64,000 nt of DNA from an uncultured Bacilli bacterium (GTDB lineage: Bacteria; Bacillota_I; Bacilli_A; RF39; UBA660): NCBI GenBank assembly GCA_934086145.1, contig CAKOHV010000005.1:8965-72964 (forward strand), read 5' to 3'. Under the pieces are notes generated by a model, which saw only the letters and a program-made list of their open reading frames with translations, ran no database searches and was not told the origin of the DNA. The position numbers were made by a program, and so were the translations under genes. Shown piece after piece: positions 24,216 to 33,317 of the stretch. Positions within the stretch are counted from its first letter, which is position 1. Every line of letters starts with the position of its first letter.

Positions 24216-24911
24216 TTACAATTCCTTCTTATTTTTAGCAAACTGTCGAAATAACTTCGTCAAAGCTCTTTTTTCAATCCTTGACACATAACTGCGCGAA
24301 ATTTTCATTTCCTTAGCTATTTCCTTCTGCGTACACTCATCATTTTCTCCCAAGCCATACCTTTTAACAATAATTGCCTTTTCCCGCGGATTTAAAATCC
24401 CAATATACTTAAGCAAAGCCTTTTTATTTTCCTGATTATGAACCTTTAGTTCAATATCATCATCCAAGGATGGCGTCACATCAAGTAACGAAATCTCATT
24501 TCCATCCTTATCCAATCCAATATAATCATTCAAACTAATATCATTAGCATACTTTTTATTACTTCGAAAATACATCAAAATCTCATTTTCAATACAACGA
24601 GCCGCATAAGTTGTAATTCGTGTTTTTTTACTAGAACTAAAACTATCAATGCCCTTAATTAAACCAATTGTTCCAATACTAATTAAATCATCAACATCCT
24701 TATCAATATTTTCAAATTTCTTAACAATATGCGCTACCAAACGTAAATTTCGTTCGATTAAAAAATTTCTGGCCTCCATATCTCCAGCTAACATTTTATT
24801 AATCGCTTCTTCCTCTTCCTTTTTTGATAGAGGAGGCGGAAAAACTGTATTAGAATAACTTCCGGTAAAACAAAATAAATTTTTTAGTAAAAATGATAAA
24901 TATAAAAACAT
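24216..24911 (-). CDS. sigK: RNA polymerase sporulation sigma factor SigK
   Basis: Late mother-cell sigma factor. A hydrophobic pro-sequence (about residues 1-24, FLYLSFLLKNLFCFTG) would tether pro-sigma-K and be cut during sporulation. Region 2 has NLRLVAHIVKKFE, DDLISIGTIGLIKGIDSF and TYAARCIENEILMYFR; region 4 has REKAIIVKRYGLG and ISRSYVSRIEKRALTKL. The gene is continuous at 231 aa, with no skin-like element. Regulon partner gerE and spoIIIAH occur earlier in the window. AGGAGGT is directly upstream. Confidence 0.94.
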   Translation of the reverse strand: MFLYLSFLLKNLFCFTGSYSNTVFPPPLSKKEEEEAINKMLAGDMEARNFLIERNLRLVAHIVKKFENIDKDVDDLISIGTIGLIKGIDSFSSSKKTRITTYAARCIENEILMYFRSNKKYANDISLNDYIGLDKDGNEISLLDVTPSLDDDIELKVHNQENKKALLKYIGILNPREKAIIVKRYGLGENDECTQKEIAKEMKISRSYVSRIEKRALTKLFRQFAKNKKEL

Positions 24912-24970
24912 AATACCTCCTAATAAAATATATTATTAAAATAAAAACTATTTCCAATAATATATAAAAA

Positions 24971-24979
24971 TGATATAAT
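24971..24979 (+). promoter_or_regulatory. Extended -10 promoter element
   Basis: TGATATAAT, 19 nt before the start of the lipoprotein gene. Confidence 0.45.
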
Positions 24980-24998
24980 TTGATAGGGGAATGGTTAT

Positions 24999-25880
24999 AT
25001 GAAAAAAATATTCCAAACCATAATTTTACTTATATGTATTGTTTTTTTATGTTCTTGTCAAAATAAAGAGTATGAACTTATCGAGTTAACCTCTAAAGAC
25101 CTAGCAACCATTATTAATGGTCAAGATGATATAATTTTTGCGACTCTTAATGATAACTTAGATAACTCCACGGCATTTCAACAAGACTTAACCAAAACGG
25201 CGCAAACGATTAAAAGCAATATCTACTATATTGATGCCTCCAAAACTGATTTTTGGGCTGATGAAAGTATATATGCCTATACTAATATCGATACACGTAA
25301 ATTATATTATTACGCGCGAATTGATGGCAGTTTAACGGTTGCCAATCATTATGATAATGAACGTAAAATGTATGAAAACTTAAATGGTTATAAGTCCGCC
25401 ACCATTGAAATTCCAACTAGCGATGAAGACAAAAAAGTAGCTTTAAAAGAAGCTCAAATTGCCTACGAACAAGGTTTTATTGCTGATTCATATCAAAAAT
25501 TGACAACAGCATGGACCTTAAAAGAAGCCAAAGAATACTTCGCTAGTCACAAATACTATCAACTAATTAATACATGGGAAATGCGCGAAATAAAAAATAA
25601 CAAGTTTTACTATAAAACAATTGCTTTATATCGAACATCCAACTTACTATATTACTATAACTTCAGTGGCAATATTGATAACTTCATCGATCCACCGAAA
25701 GCAAGTGACTACTCATCACTTAACTATTACGTAAAAGACGATACTATTTACACCAGTGAAGAAACGACTAAAGATCAAAGCAAATACCAAGCTAAATATC
25801 AAATTATCTCTCTTAATAATGATAATTTGATATTAAAAGAAAAGAATAAAGAGTATAAATTTACTAAAAAAAATAATTAA
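24999..25880 (+). CDS. Lipoprotein, unknown function
   Basis: A 293-aa secreted lipoprotein: signal peptide with lipobox LCSC (cysteine at about residue 20). The early part of the mature protein (IIFATLNDN...IYYIDASKTDFW...LYYYARIDGSL) is faintly thioredoxin-like, but without a CxxC. No confident family. It is followed 13 nt later by another lipoprotein gene, so the two are probably co-transcribed and act together at the outer face of the membrane. Confidence 0.65.
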   Translation: MKKIFQTIILLICIVFLCSCQNKEYELIELTSKDLATIINGQDDIIFATLNDNLDNSTAFQQDLTKTAQTIKSNIYYIDASKTDFWADESIYAYTNIDTRKLYYYARIDGSLTVANHYDNERKMYENLNGYKSATIEIPTSDEDKKVALKEAQIAYEQGFIADSYQKLTTAWTLKEAKEYFASHKYYQLINTWEMREIKNNKFYYKTIALYRTSNLLYYYNFSGNIDNFIDPPKASDYSSLNYYVKDDTIYTSEETTKDQSKYQAKYQIISLNNDNLILKEKNKEYKFTKKNN

Positions 25881-25893
25881 GGAGCTATGTGAT

Positions 25894-26508
25894 ATGAAAA
25901 AAATCAAAATGATAATACTTTTAACCATCTTTATGATTGGACTAAGTTCTTGTGGAACTAAAAAATATGAAGGATATTGGTGTAACTATGATGAAACAGC
26001 TACGATTGTTGTCTTATTAAAAAATGATAATACCGAACAAGATCGTAATAATCTCGAAAAGACCTTTAACGGATACCTTAACCTTTCCAGCTTCAACTAC
26101 TATAGTCGTGAAGACTATATGGCCGAACTAGGAGAAGATGACGAAGACGTCGATATTTATGCTACTTATGTCGTACAATTTAACTCAATGGATTCCATCG
26201 GAACCTACATTGAAGATTTAAATAAAATGTCTGGAGTCTACGAAGCTAAACAAAGTAATGCTAAATCAAATATTGCTTTATATAATATCAAAAAAGGCCA
26301 TAAGTATGAATTTACTAATTCTGATGAAGCCACCGAAAGTGATACTATCAAAGGTAAATATAAAATTAAAAATGGCGTTATTACCTTTACCCCAGATGAT
26401 AAAGAACATAAAACAACCATGCTTTATATCAAAAATAATCACTTATGTGAAGATGCCGAATGTAATCGAATCTTTGCCGCCAGCGACCAAAACTGTTCAG
26501 CAAAATAA
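25894..26508 (+). CDS. Lipoprotein with FtsX-extracellular-domain-like region
   Basis: 204 aa with signal peptide and lipobox LSSC (cysteine at about residue 20). The segment ATIVVLLKNDNTEQDRNNLEK...YYSREDYMAEL...VVQFNSMDSIGTYIEDLNKMSGV resembles the extracellular domain of FtsX, which in Gram-positives controls cell-wall hydrolases; this is a pattern match only. The C-terminal part (KGKYKIKNGVITFTP) looks like a small beta domain and carries two cysteines. Partner of the lipoprotein gene upstream. Confidence 0.6.
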   Translation: MKKIKMIILLTIFMIGLSSCGTKKYEGYWCNYDETATIVVLLKNDNTEQDRNNLEKTFNGYLNLSSFNYYSREDYMAELGEDDEDVDIYATYVVQFNSMDSIGTYIEDLNKMSGVYEAKQSNAKSNIALYNIKKGHKYEFTNSDEATESDTIKGKYKIKNGVITFTPDDKEHKTTMLYIKNNHLCEDAECNRIFAASDQNCSAK

Positions 26509-26532
26509 ACTACACTTTGTAGTTTTTTTGTG
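26507..26532 (+). terminator. Terminator of the lipoprotein pair
   Basis: AAACTACA and TGTAGTTT pair with a short loop, followed by seven T residues. From here to 26919 I see no gene and no convincing RNA structure, apart from a short open stretch near 26727 resembling the start of a helix-turn-helix protein. Confidence 0.75.
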
Positions 26533-26919
26533 TATAATAAAAATTGAGCAATAAAACTATAACTTTATTGTCAAAGATAACAACATCTTTTGCTTAATAT
26601 AATTCTTAAATACTTCCAACATAGCTCTTACATACTTTTAAATTAGTTCCCTAAAAATTAATTTAAAACGATCACCAAGTACCCATAAAATTTATTAAAT
26701 TCCTTTAAAACGCCCAAAGGATAAAATGAATAATAGACAAATTGAAATTTTAATGGTAAGATGCACTTACAAGGACCCAATTAGTTAAAATATCGGAACC
26801 AAAAAGCCAATATTTCTTAATAAAATATTAAAATTCTAATTCTGCTCACAATAATTATTTGAAACTAATGAACACCTTAACTTTTAATCTATCAAAATAT
26901 AAAAAAGGAGAGAAAACTT

Positions 26920-27927
26920 ATGATAAAAAAATGTATTGGCTGCGGTGCCACCCTACAAACAGATAATGAAAAAGAAATGGGCTACATTCCTAAAGAAAAA
27001 TATGATCAAGCTGATTATTGTGAAAGATGCTTTAAAATAACGCATTACAACTCACCAATAATCGTTCCTTTAACTAATATCAATAATAAATTAATTACTG
27101 AATTAAATAACAAAGCCTCTTATATCTTTTTCCTTGTTGATTTTCTAAATATTAATAGTAAAACCATTGAAACTTTTAAAGCTTTAAAAGCTCCTAAAAC
27201 CTTAGTTATTAGTAAAATTGATATAATTCCCCAAAGTATTAAAGAAACAACCATTACTAAATGGTTAAGAGAAGAATATCAACTAACGGATAATATCATT
27301 TATTTAAGTAGTATCAAAAATAAAAATGTTAATGCTATTTTTGAAGTATGTCAGCAAAACAATTGTCAGGAAGCCTTTATTACCGGTTATACCAATGCAG
27401 GTAAATCAACCTTAATAAATAATCTAAGTTTAAAAAGTAACTTAACTAATAAAACAATTACAACCAGTTTAATTCCTAATACAACTCTTGATTTTATCAA
27501 AATCAAATTAAATGACAATTTAACGATCATTGATACTCCAGGTTTTACCTTAAAAAAGACTTTATATGCTGAAAATGAAATATCCTTAATCAAAAAGACT
27601 TTACCTAAAAAAGCTCTTAAACCGATAACTTATCAAACTAAGAAAATTACAAGTATTATTATTGAAAATCAAATTCGTCTTAATGTCAATTCTACCAATA
27701 GTATGACCTTCTACTTAAGCAATACTTTAAAAATAGAACGTCTTTTTAATACCAATAATCGTTTAACTGACAAAGAAACAATAACGTTTGATGTGCCAGC
27801 TAATAGTGATTTAGTTATTATCGGCCTTGGCTTTATTAATATTAAAAAAGCTTGCCATTTAACAATATATTCAACCCAAAAAGATTTATTTGAAATTAGA
27901 AATTCAATGTTTAAGCAAGCCGATTAA
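26920..27927 (+). CDS. yqeH: Ribosome biogenesis GTPase YqeH
   Basis: Circularly permuted GTPase needed for 30S assembly. An N-terminal zinc finger (CIGC...YCERC) precedes the GTPase motifs in permuted order: G4 SKID near residue 102, then G1 GYTNAGKSTLIN near 153 and G3 IDTPGFT near 206. Length 335 is close to the Bacillus protein (366). AAGGAGAG precedes the start. In Bacillus it sits in a different cluster; here it precedes mutL. Confidence 0.93.
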   Translation: MIKKCIGCGATLQTDNEKEMGYIPKEKYDQADYCERCFKITHYNSPIIVPLTNINNKLITELNNKASYIFFLVDFLNINSKTIETFKALKAPKTLVISKIDIIPQSIKETTITKWLREEYQLTDNIIYLSSIKNKNVNAIFEVCQQNNCQEAFITGYTNAGKSTLINNLSLKSNLTNKTITTSLIPNTTLDFIKIKLNDNLTIIDTPGFTLKKTLYAENEISLIKKTLPKKALKPITYQTKKITSIIIENQIRLNVNSTNSMTFYLSNTLKIERLFNTNNRLTDKETITFDVPANSDLVIIGLGFINIKKACHLTIYSTQKDLFEIRNSMFKQAD

Positions 27928-27951
27928 CCCTAACATGAAAGGATGATTACC

Positions 27952-29802
27952 GTGGGAAAAATAAAAATAATGAGTGAAAATCTCGCTAACAAGATCGCCG
28001 CTGGAGAGGTAGTAGAAAAATGTGCCTCTGTTGTGAAAGAACTTGTTGAAAACAGTATTGATGCCCAAAGTGACGATATTAAAATCGACTTAGAAAATGG
28101 CGGTTTAAAATCAATCAAAATAACTGACAATGGGGTAGGGATGGAAGCAGACGATGCCTTAGTAGCCTTCCAACGCCATGCTACCAGTAAACTAATCCGT
28201 GAAGATGATCTATTTTTCATTAATACTCTTGGTTTTCGTGGAGAAGCTCTTCCTTCGATTGCCTCTGTTTCCGAAGTTGACCTGATTACCTGTGCGACTG
28301 ACATTGGTACCCATATTCACATAAAAGGAGGCACGACTGAAGTTAATGAACCATCCCCAGCCCGTCATGGAACCCAAATAACCATCAGTAATCTATTTTA
28401 TAATACGCCAGCTCGTTTAAAATATCTTAAAAGCGAACAATATGAACTAGCAAACACAGTTTCATACATTGAAAAATTAGCCTTATCTTATCCGCATATA
28501 AAATTTACCTTATCTAATAATGGTAAAATAATAGTTAAAACAAGTGGCTCTAACAATCTTTTAAAAACAATTCATGAAATCTATGGTCTTCAAGTTTCCA
28601 GTAACATGATAGAAATAAGTGGACAAACTGATGATTACGATATGACTGGCTACATTTGCAAACCAGAAATTTTAAAATCTAATCGTAATCATATGATAAC
28701 AATTGTCAATGGTCGTGTTATTCGTAATAACGACTTAAATCGTGCAATAAATGACGCCTATTTTCGCTATAAACCTGATATTAAATATCCGGTTGTTGTC
28801 TTAAAAATTGAAACAGATCCTACTTTAATTGACGTCAATATTCATCCCACAAAACAGGATATCAAAATGAGTAAAGCCCAAGAACTTTACCAAATGATAA
28901 CCGAAACCATTCAAAATGCTCTTTACAAAGAATTACTAGTTCCTAATGCTCTAAAGGAAAAAATGCCCGAAAATAATTCAGAAAATACCGATACTACTAG
29001 TGAAACTATTTCTGAAGAAACAACCGGTGAACAAACTGAATTAGATTTATTCAATATTTTACCTAGTACCATGATGAAACCCGAAGAATCCACCCAACCT
29101 AAAGAGACTCAAAATACAACTTCCAAGCCCTCTAAAATATCCGCTGACCTCATCTTAAATGAACCAACGTCATCATATCAAAGTGTTCAAAATCGTTTGT
29201 TAAATCCTGAATTTAAAGCTCTTAACTTAGAAGTTATTGGTCAAACCTTAGGAACATATATTGTCTGTCAAAATAAAACTGGCCTTTATTTAATAGACCA
29301 ACACGCTGCCAAAGAACGAGTAAATTACGAACGTGTAACAAAAGAATTTACGCAAAAAAACTTTGCCACAACCACTATGTTAATTCCCATGACTATTGAA
29401 TTTTCTGCCAGCGACTTCTTAAAAATAAAAGAAAACATCTCTATCTTAAATGAATTAGGCATTACCATTGAAGAATTTGGTGTTAATACCTATACAATTA
29501 AAGCTCATCCTACTTGGTTAAAAGAAGGCTATGAAGAAGAAGTAATTCGTAGTATTCTTGATGAAATAATCAACCTTGGTCCTAACTTTGACCAAGTCCG
29601 CTTTAACAACAAATTAATTGCCACAATTGCTTGCAAAATGAGCATCAGAGCTAATACCCGTCTTTCTAAAGAAGCCATGGAAGAAATCGTCGCGGAATTA
29701 TGTCAATGCCAAAATCCTTACAATTGTGCCCATGGTCGCCCAACTATTGTAAAATTTACAACCTACGAATTAGAACGTATGTTTAAAAGAGTCATGAATT
29801 AA
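27952..29802 (+). CDS. mutL: DNA mismatch repair protein MutL
   Basis: GHKL ATPase and endonuclease partner of MutS. The N-terminal domain has IAAGEVVEKCASVVKELVENSIDA, DNGVGM and TLGFRGEALPSIASV; a variable linker (about 330-420) follows; the C-terminal domain has the endonuclease signature DQHAAKERVNYE and the zinc-site CQNPYNCAHGRPT. I choose the GTG at 27952 with AAAGGA 9 nt upstream, giving the usual start MGKIKIM; an in-frame ATG at 27943 overlaps the Shine-Dalgarno. mutS is not in the window. Confidence 0.95.
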   Translation: MGKIKIMSENLANKIAAGEVVEKCASVVKELVENSIDAQSDDIKIDLENGGLKSIKITDNGVGMEADDALVAFQRHATSKLIREDDLFFINTLGFRGEALPSIASVSEVDLITCATDIGTHIHIKGGTTEVNEPSPARHGTQITISNLFYNTPARLKYLKSEQYELANTVSYIEKLALSYPHIKFTLSNNGKIIVKTSGSNNLLKTIHEIYGLQVSSNMIEISGQTDDYDMTGYICKPEILKSNRNHMITIVNGRVIRNNDLNRAINDAYFRYKPDIKYPVVVLKIETDPTLIDVNIHPTKQDIKMSKAQELYQMITETIQNALYKELLVPNALKEKMPENNSENTDTTSETISEETTGEQTELDLFNILPSTMMKPEESTQPKETQNTTSKPSKISADLILNEPTSSYQSVQNRLLNPEFKALNLEVIGQTLGTYIVCQNKTGLYLIDQHAAKERVNYERVTKEFTQKNFATTTMLIPMTIEFSASDFLKIKENISILNELGITIEEFGVNTYTIKAHPTWLKEGYEEEVIRSILDEIINLGPNFDQVRFNNKLIATIACKMSIRANTRLSKEAMEEIVAELCQCQNPYNCAHGRPTIVKFTTYELERMFKRVMN

Positions 29803-29812
29803 ACATTTATTT

Positions 29813-29851
29813 AAAAAAAATTAATATATGGTTCATATATTAATTTTTTTT
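29813..29851. terminator. Bidirectional terminator between mutL and the ABC exporter gene
   Basis: AAAAATTAATATATG and CATATATTAATTTTT form a long perfect stem with GTT loop, with A/T tails on both sides so it can serve the convergent genes. Confidence 0.85.
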
Positions 29852-31610
29852 AACTCTTTAACTCTTTATTATATAAATTTTTATAAGTTTTATTATTAGT
29901 AACCAATTCTTCATGCGTTCCACTGGCTGTAATTTGACCATCTTCCACTAAGAAAATTTGATCACTATCAATAACCGTTGACAAACGATGAGCAATTATT
30001 AAAACCGTATAATGATTTTTCAAATTATTAATGGCTTTTTGAATATTTTCTTGTGTTTCATTATCTAAGGCACTCGTCGCCTCATCAAACAAAATTATTT
30101 GCGTTTTTTGGACAAAGGCACGCGCAATAGCTAATCTTTGCTTTTGACCACCAGATAGGGTAAGACCGCCTTCACCAACTAAAGTATCATAACCATCTGG
30201 TAAGCTCATTATATAATCATGTAAACAAGCTAATTTACAAGCTTCAATCATTTCATCTTCCGTTAAATCTCTCTTAACAATAGTTAGATTTTGTCGAATA
30301 CTCATATTAAAGATGTATGGATTTTGCGTAATAATACTAATATTCCCTCGAATTGTATCACAATCTAAGTTCTTAATATCATGACCATCAATTAAAATTT
30401 GTCCATCTAACACTGGATAAAGACGCGCTAATAAATTAAAAATTGTTGACTTACCGCTACCACTTTTCCCCACAAAACTAACTGTTTGATTATGTTTTAT
30501 CTTAAAATTAAGTCCTTTTAAAACCATCTTTTTCTCATCATACCCAAAATAAACATTTCTAAATTCAAAGTCACCATTAACCTTAGCCAGATGCTCAGTT
30601 CCAAAGTTCTCTTTCTTTATCACCGTATCATCAAGGATTTCAAAAACACGATTACAAGACAGATTAAGTTCTTTAAAACTCTCCAAGAAATAAGCCACAT
30701 TGTTTATTAAGGACAATACTTTACCTTTATACATATAAATTATTATAAAATTAGCAATACTAATAAAATTATTTTTAATAGAGTAGATTGCTAATAAAAC
30801 CAAAACCACACTCAAAACTTCTTTAATACAACGTGAAACAAGTTGATATTTTCTTGATACATTATCCATTTCATACTGCACATTGTTCATCATCGTAATT
30901 CGATCATCCATTTCACGCTTGAATGATGCCTCGGCATTTAAAACTTTAATATCACGAATTCCTCTAACAAGTTCTCCAATGAAACCAGTTGTTGCCTCAG
31001 AACATTTACGGTAACGTTTATCAATCGTATTACGTTTGGTTGTTCTTTTGTTCTCTAAAATAAAAATTACAACCATATAAAATAGATAATAAAAGAAAAA
31101 TATTTTACTTATTATAAAGATTGCTCCCATAATACCTATACTTGAAATAATACTCGTTACATCAGTCGTTATACTTGGGATATCCCTTACTATATTAGAA
31201 CTATCTTTAGTCATACGTTCAATAAAGAAACCACTAGACTTTTTATCAACCTCACTAGTTTCTACTCTTAACATTTCACGAGCCATATCTAACTGAATAC
31301 TTTTTAATATTTCCAATATAAACTTCCAGTCAAGTTTCGCAGATAAATAATAACCTATACTAGTTAAAATATCCACCACAAAAATCATCAAAGCGACCTT
31401 TAAGAGTTGATCTAAAAGGCCATCCGTCAAAAAAGTTAACTCCTTAGCCATTAATAAAGGTGAAACAATGCCTAATACAGCTAAAAAGACTTTACTGATA
31501 ACGTATCCTAAAAAAATCTTCTTTTGTTGCCTCGCATAATAATAAATCTTTTTAAGATTTCTAAGATAATTTTTTAACTCATCAATTTTCTTTTTGCCTT
31601 TTTTCCTCAC
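29850..31610 (-). CDS. ABC exporter, fused permease-ATPase (MsbA/LmrA type)
   Basis: 586-aa half-transporter that would act as a homodimer. About six transmembrane helices (residues ~35-310), then an ATPase domain with Walker A GKSGSGKST, Q-loop ITQNPYIF, signature LSGGQKQRLAIARAF, Walker B IILFDEAT and H-loop AHRLSTV. Substrate unknown; such proteins export drugs, lipids or peptides. No C39 peptidase domain is present. The GTG start has GAGGTGG upstream. It is convergent with mutL and divergent from miaA. Confidence 0.9.
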   Translation of the reverse strand: MRKKGKKKIDELKNYLRNLKKIYYYARQQKKIFLGYVISKVFLAVLGIVSPLLMAKELTFLTDGLLDQLLKVALMIFVVDILTSIGYYLSAKLDWKFILEILKSIQLDMAREMLRVETSEVDKKSSGFFIERMTKDSSNIVRDIPSITTDVTSIISSIGIMGAIFIISKIFFFYYLFYMVVIFILENKRTTKRNTIDKRYRKCSEATTGFIGELVRGIRDIKVLNAEASFKREMDDRITMMNNVQYEMDNVSRKYQLVSRCIKEVLSVVLVLLAIYSIKNNFISIANFIIIYMYKGKVLSLINNVAYFLESFKELNLSCNRVFEILDDTVIKKENFGTEHLAKVNGDFEFRNVYFGYDEKKMVLKGLNFKIKHNQTVSFVGKSGSGKSTIFNLLARLYPVLDGQILIDGHDIKNLDCDTIRGNISIITQNPYIFNMSIRQNLTIVKRDLTEDEMIEACKLACLHDYIMSLPDGYDTLVGEGGLTLSGGQKQRLAIARAFVQKTQIILFDEATSALDNETQENIQKAINNLKNHYTVLIIAHRLSTVIDSDQIFLVEDGQITASGTHEELVTNNKTYKNLYNKELKS

Positions 31611-31672
31611 ACTACCACCTCTTTAGGAATTATAACAAATAATCAAAAATAATAAAAATTTAAATATAAAAA

Positions 31673-31681
31673 TGTTATAAT
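31673..31681 (+). promoter_or_regulatory. Extended -10 promoter element of miaA
   Basis: TGTTATAAT, 24 nt before the miaA start codon. Confidence 0.5.
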
Positions 31682-31705
31682 AAAAGAAGAAAAGAGGTCA
31701 TAAAC

Positions 31706-32569
31706 ATGATTCTAGCTATTATTGGTCCCACTGGGGTTGGAAAAACTAAACTTTCTGTTGCCTTAGCCCACCATTACAATGCTCTTATTATTAACTGTGA
31801 TTCTATGCAAATCTATCGTGATTTAAACATTGGCACAGCTAAAATAACTGCTCTTGAAAAGGAAGGGGTTCCGCATTACTTATTTGATATCAAAAATGTT
31901 ACAGAAGATTATACAGTCTATGATTATCAAAAAGATGTTAGAAAATTAATAGCCGAAAATAAAGATCGAAATATTATTTTAGTTGGCGGAACTGGCTTAT
32001 ATTTAAAAGCTGCCTTATATGATTATCAATTTACTACTGAGACTTCTAAAAAAGACTACCACACTTATTCAACCGAAGAGCTCTATAAACTAGCTTTACA
32101 AAAAGATCCTCAGTTATCAATTCATCCTCATAATCGTCAACGTTTAGAACGTTTTTTAAACAAAACAACGTCCATAGCTCCTGAACCAGTCCCTTTATAT
32201 AAACATCTCATCATTGGTTTGACAACAACTCGTGAACAACTTTATAATAGAATAAATAATCGTGTCGATCAAATGATTGAAAGTGGCCTTATTGAAGAAG
32301 TAAAAGCATTCTATGATCAAAAAATTCAAAGTAAACCTTTACTAGGCGGAATTGGCTACAAAGAACTATATGCTTACTTTAATGGCGAAACAACCCTTGA
32401 AACAGCTATCGAAAATATCAAAAAGAATTCCCGCCATTACGCCAAAAGACAATATACTTTTTTTAACAATCAACTCGACGTAAAATGGTTCGATGTTGAT
32501 TTTGCCAACTTTCAAAAGACCATTGATGATGTAATAGATTATATAGAAAAGGAAAATAGCAATGATTGA
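31706..32569 (+). CDS. miaA: tRNA dimethylallyltransferase MiaA
   Basis: Adds a dimethylallyl group to A37 of tRNAs reading UNN codons. P-loop GPTGVGKTKLS at the N-terminus, SMQIYRDLNIGTAKIT, the VGGTGLYLKA motif and IGYKEL are all present. 287 aa is slightly short of the usual ~310. RBS GAAAAGAGG upstream. It overlaps the following ABC ATPase gene by 8 nt. Confidence 0.95.
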   Translation: MILAIIGPTGVGKTKLSVALAHHYNALIINCDSMQIYRDLNIGTAKITALEKEGVPHYLFDIKNVTEDYTVYDYQKDVRKLIAENKDRNIILVGGTGLYLKAALYDYQFTTETSKKDYHTYSTEELYKLALQKDPQLSIHPHNRQRLERFLNKTTSIAPEPVPLYKHLIIGLTTTREQLYNRINNRVDQMIESGLIEEVKAFYDQKIQSKPLLGGIGYKELYAYFNGETTLETAIENIKKNSRHYAKRQYTFFNNQLDVKWFDVDFANFQKTIDDVIDYIEKENSND

Positions 32570-33317
32570 AGTAAAAAATATTGAAAAAAAATTCACTAAA
32601 TTAATTAATAAAAAAGAAAAAAAAGAATTTTATGCTGATCGCCAAATAAGTTTTACTGCTAACAAAGGTGAAATAATAGGTATTCTAGGTCCAAACGGCG
32701 CTGGTAAAACAACGCTTTTACGAATTATAGCCGGAATCATGGAACCAACCAGTGGAACTATTTCCATTGACGACATGAACTACCAAGATAATCAAACTAC
32801 TATCAAACAAAAAATAGCATTTATGTCAGGTAACACTAAATTATATAAAGACATGTCCGCTTATGAACTATTAAAAATGTTTGGCCAATACTATCAAGTC
32901 GAGGAAAAAGAATTGGAAAAACGAATCAAAAAGACGGCCAAGCGCTTTGAATTAACGCCATTTCTCCATCAAAGAATTGAAACCCTTTCGACTGGCCAAA
33001 CCCAAAGAGTTTCGATTGCACGCTGTACCATTCATGATCCTGAGTACTATATCTTTGACGAAGCAACTAGTGGCTTAGATATCATTTCCAGTAAAATAAT
33101 TCTAGACTTCATTAAAGAAGAAAAGCAAAAAGGAAAATGTATCCTATATTCAACACACTACATGGAAGAAGCTGAAAACATCTGTGACCGCGTCATCCTA
33201 ATTCATCATGGAAAAATCATTAAAGAAGGAACCCCTAGTAGCATTGTTAAAGAAACTAAAACAACTAATTTAAGAGATGCATTCTTTTGTTTGATAGAAG
33301 GTGAAAAAGATGAATAA
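32562..33317 (+). CDS. ABC transporter ATP-binding protein, NatA-like
   Basis: 251 aa. Walker A GPNGAGKTTLL, signature LSTGQTQRVSIARC, Walker B YYIFDEATSGLD and H-loop STHYMEEAE. It is paired with the downstream permease, which resembles NatB of sodium or antibiotic export systems. The signature departs from LSGGQ in its third residue (LSTGQ), as in many NatA-type ATPases. It overlaps both neighbours, indicating co-translation with miaA and the permease. Confidence 0.88.
   Translation: MIEVKNIEKKFTKLINKKEKKEFYADRQISFTANKGEIIGILGPNGAGKTTLLRIIAGIMEPTSGTISIDDMNYQDNQTTIKQKIAFMSGNTKLYKDMSAYELLKMFGQYYQVEEKELEKRIKKTAKRFELTPFLHQRIETLSTGQTQRVSIARCTIHDPEYYIFDEATSGLDIISSKIILDFIKEEKQKGKCILYSTHYMEEAENICDRVILIHHGKIIKEGTPSSIVKETKTTNLRDAFFCLIEGEKDE

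Noticed and set aside
24216..24911. Interruption of sigK by a skin-like element
   Set aside because: The reading frame is continuous from the pro-sequence through region 4.
29850..31610. Second bacteriocin exporter
   Set aside because: It lacks the N-terminal C39 peptidase domain and has no precursor genes nearby; called a general ABC exporter.
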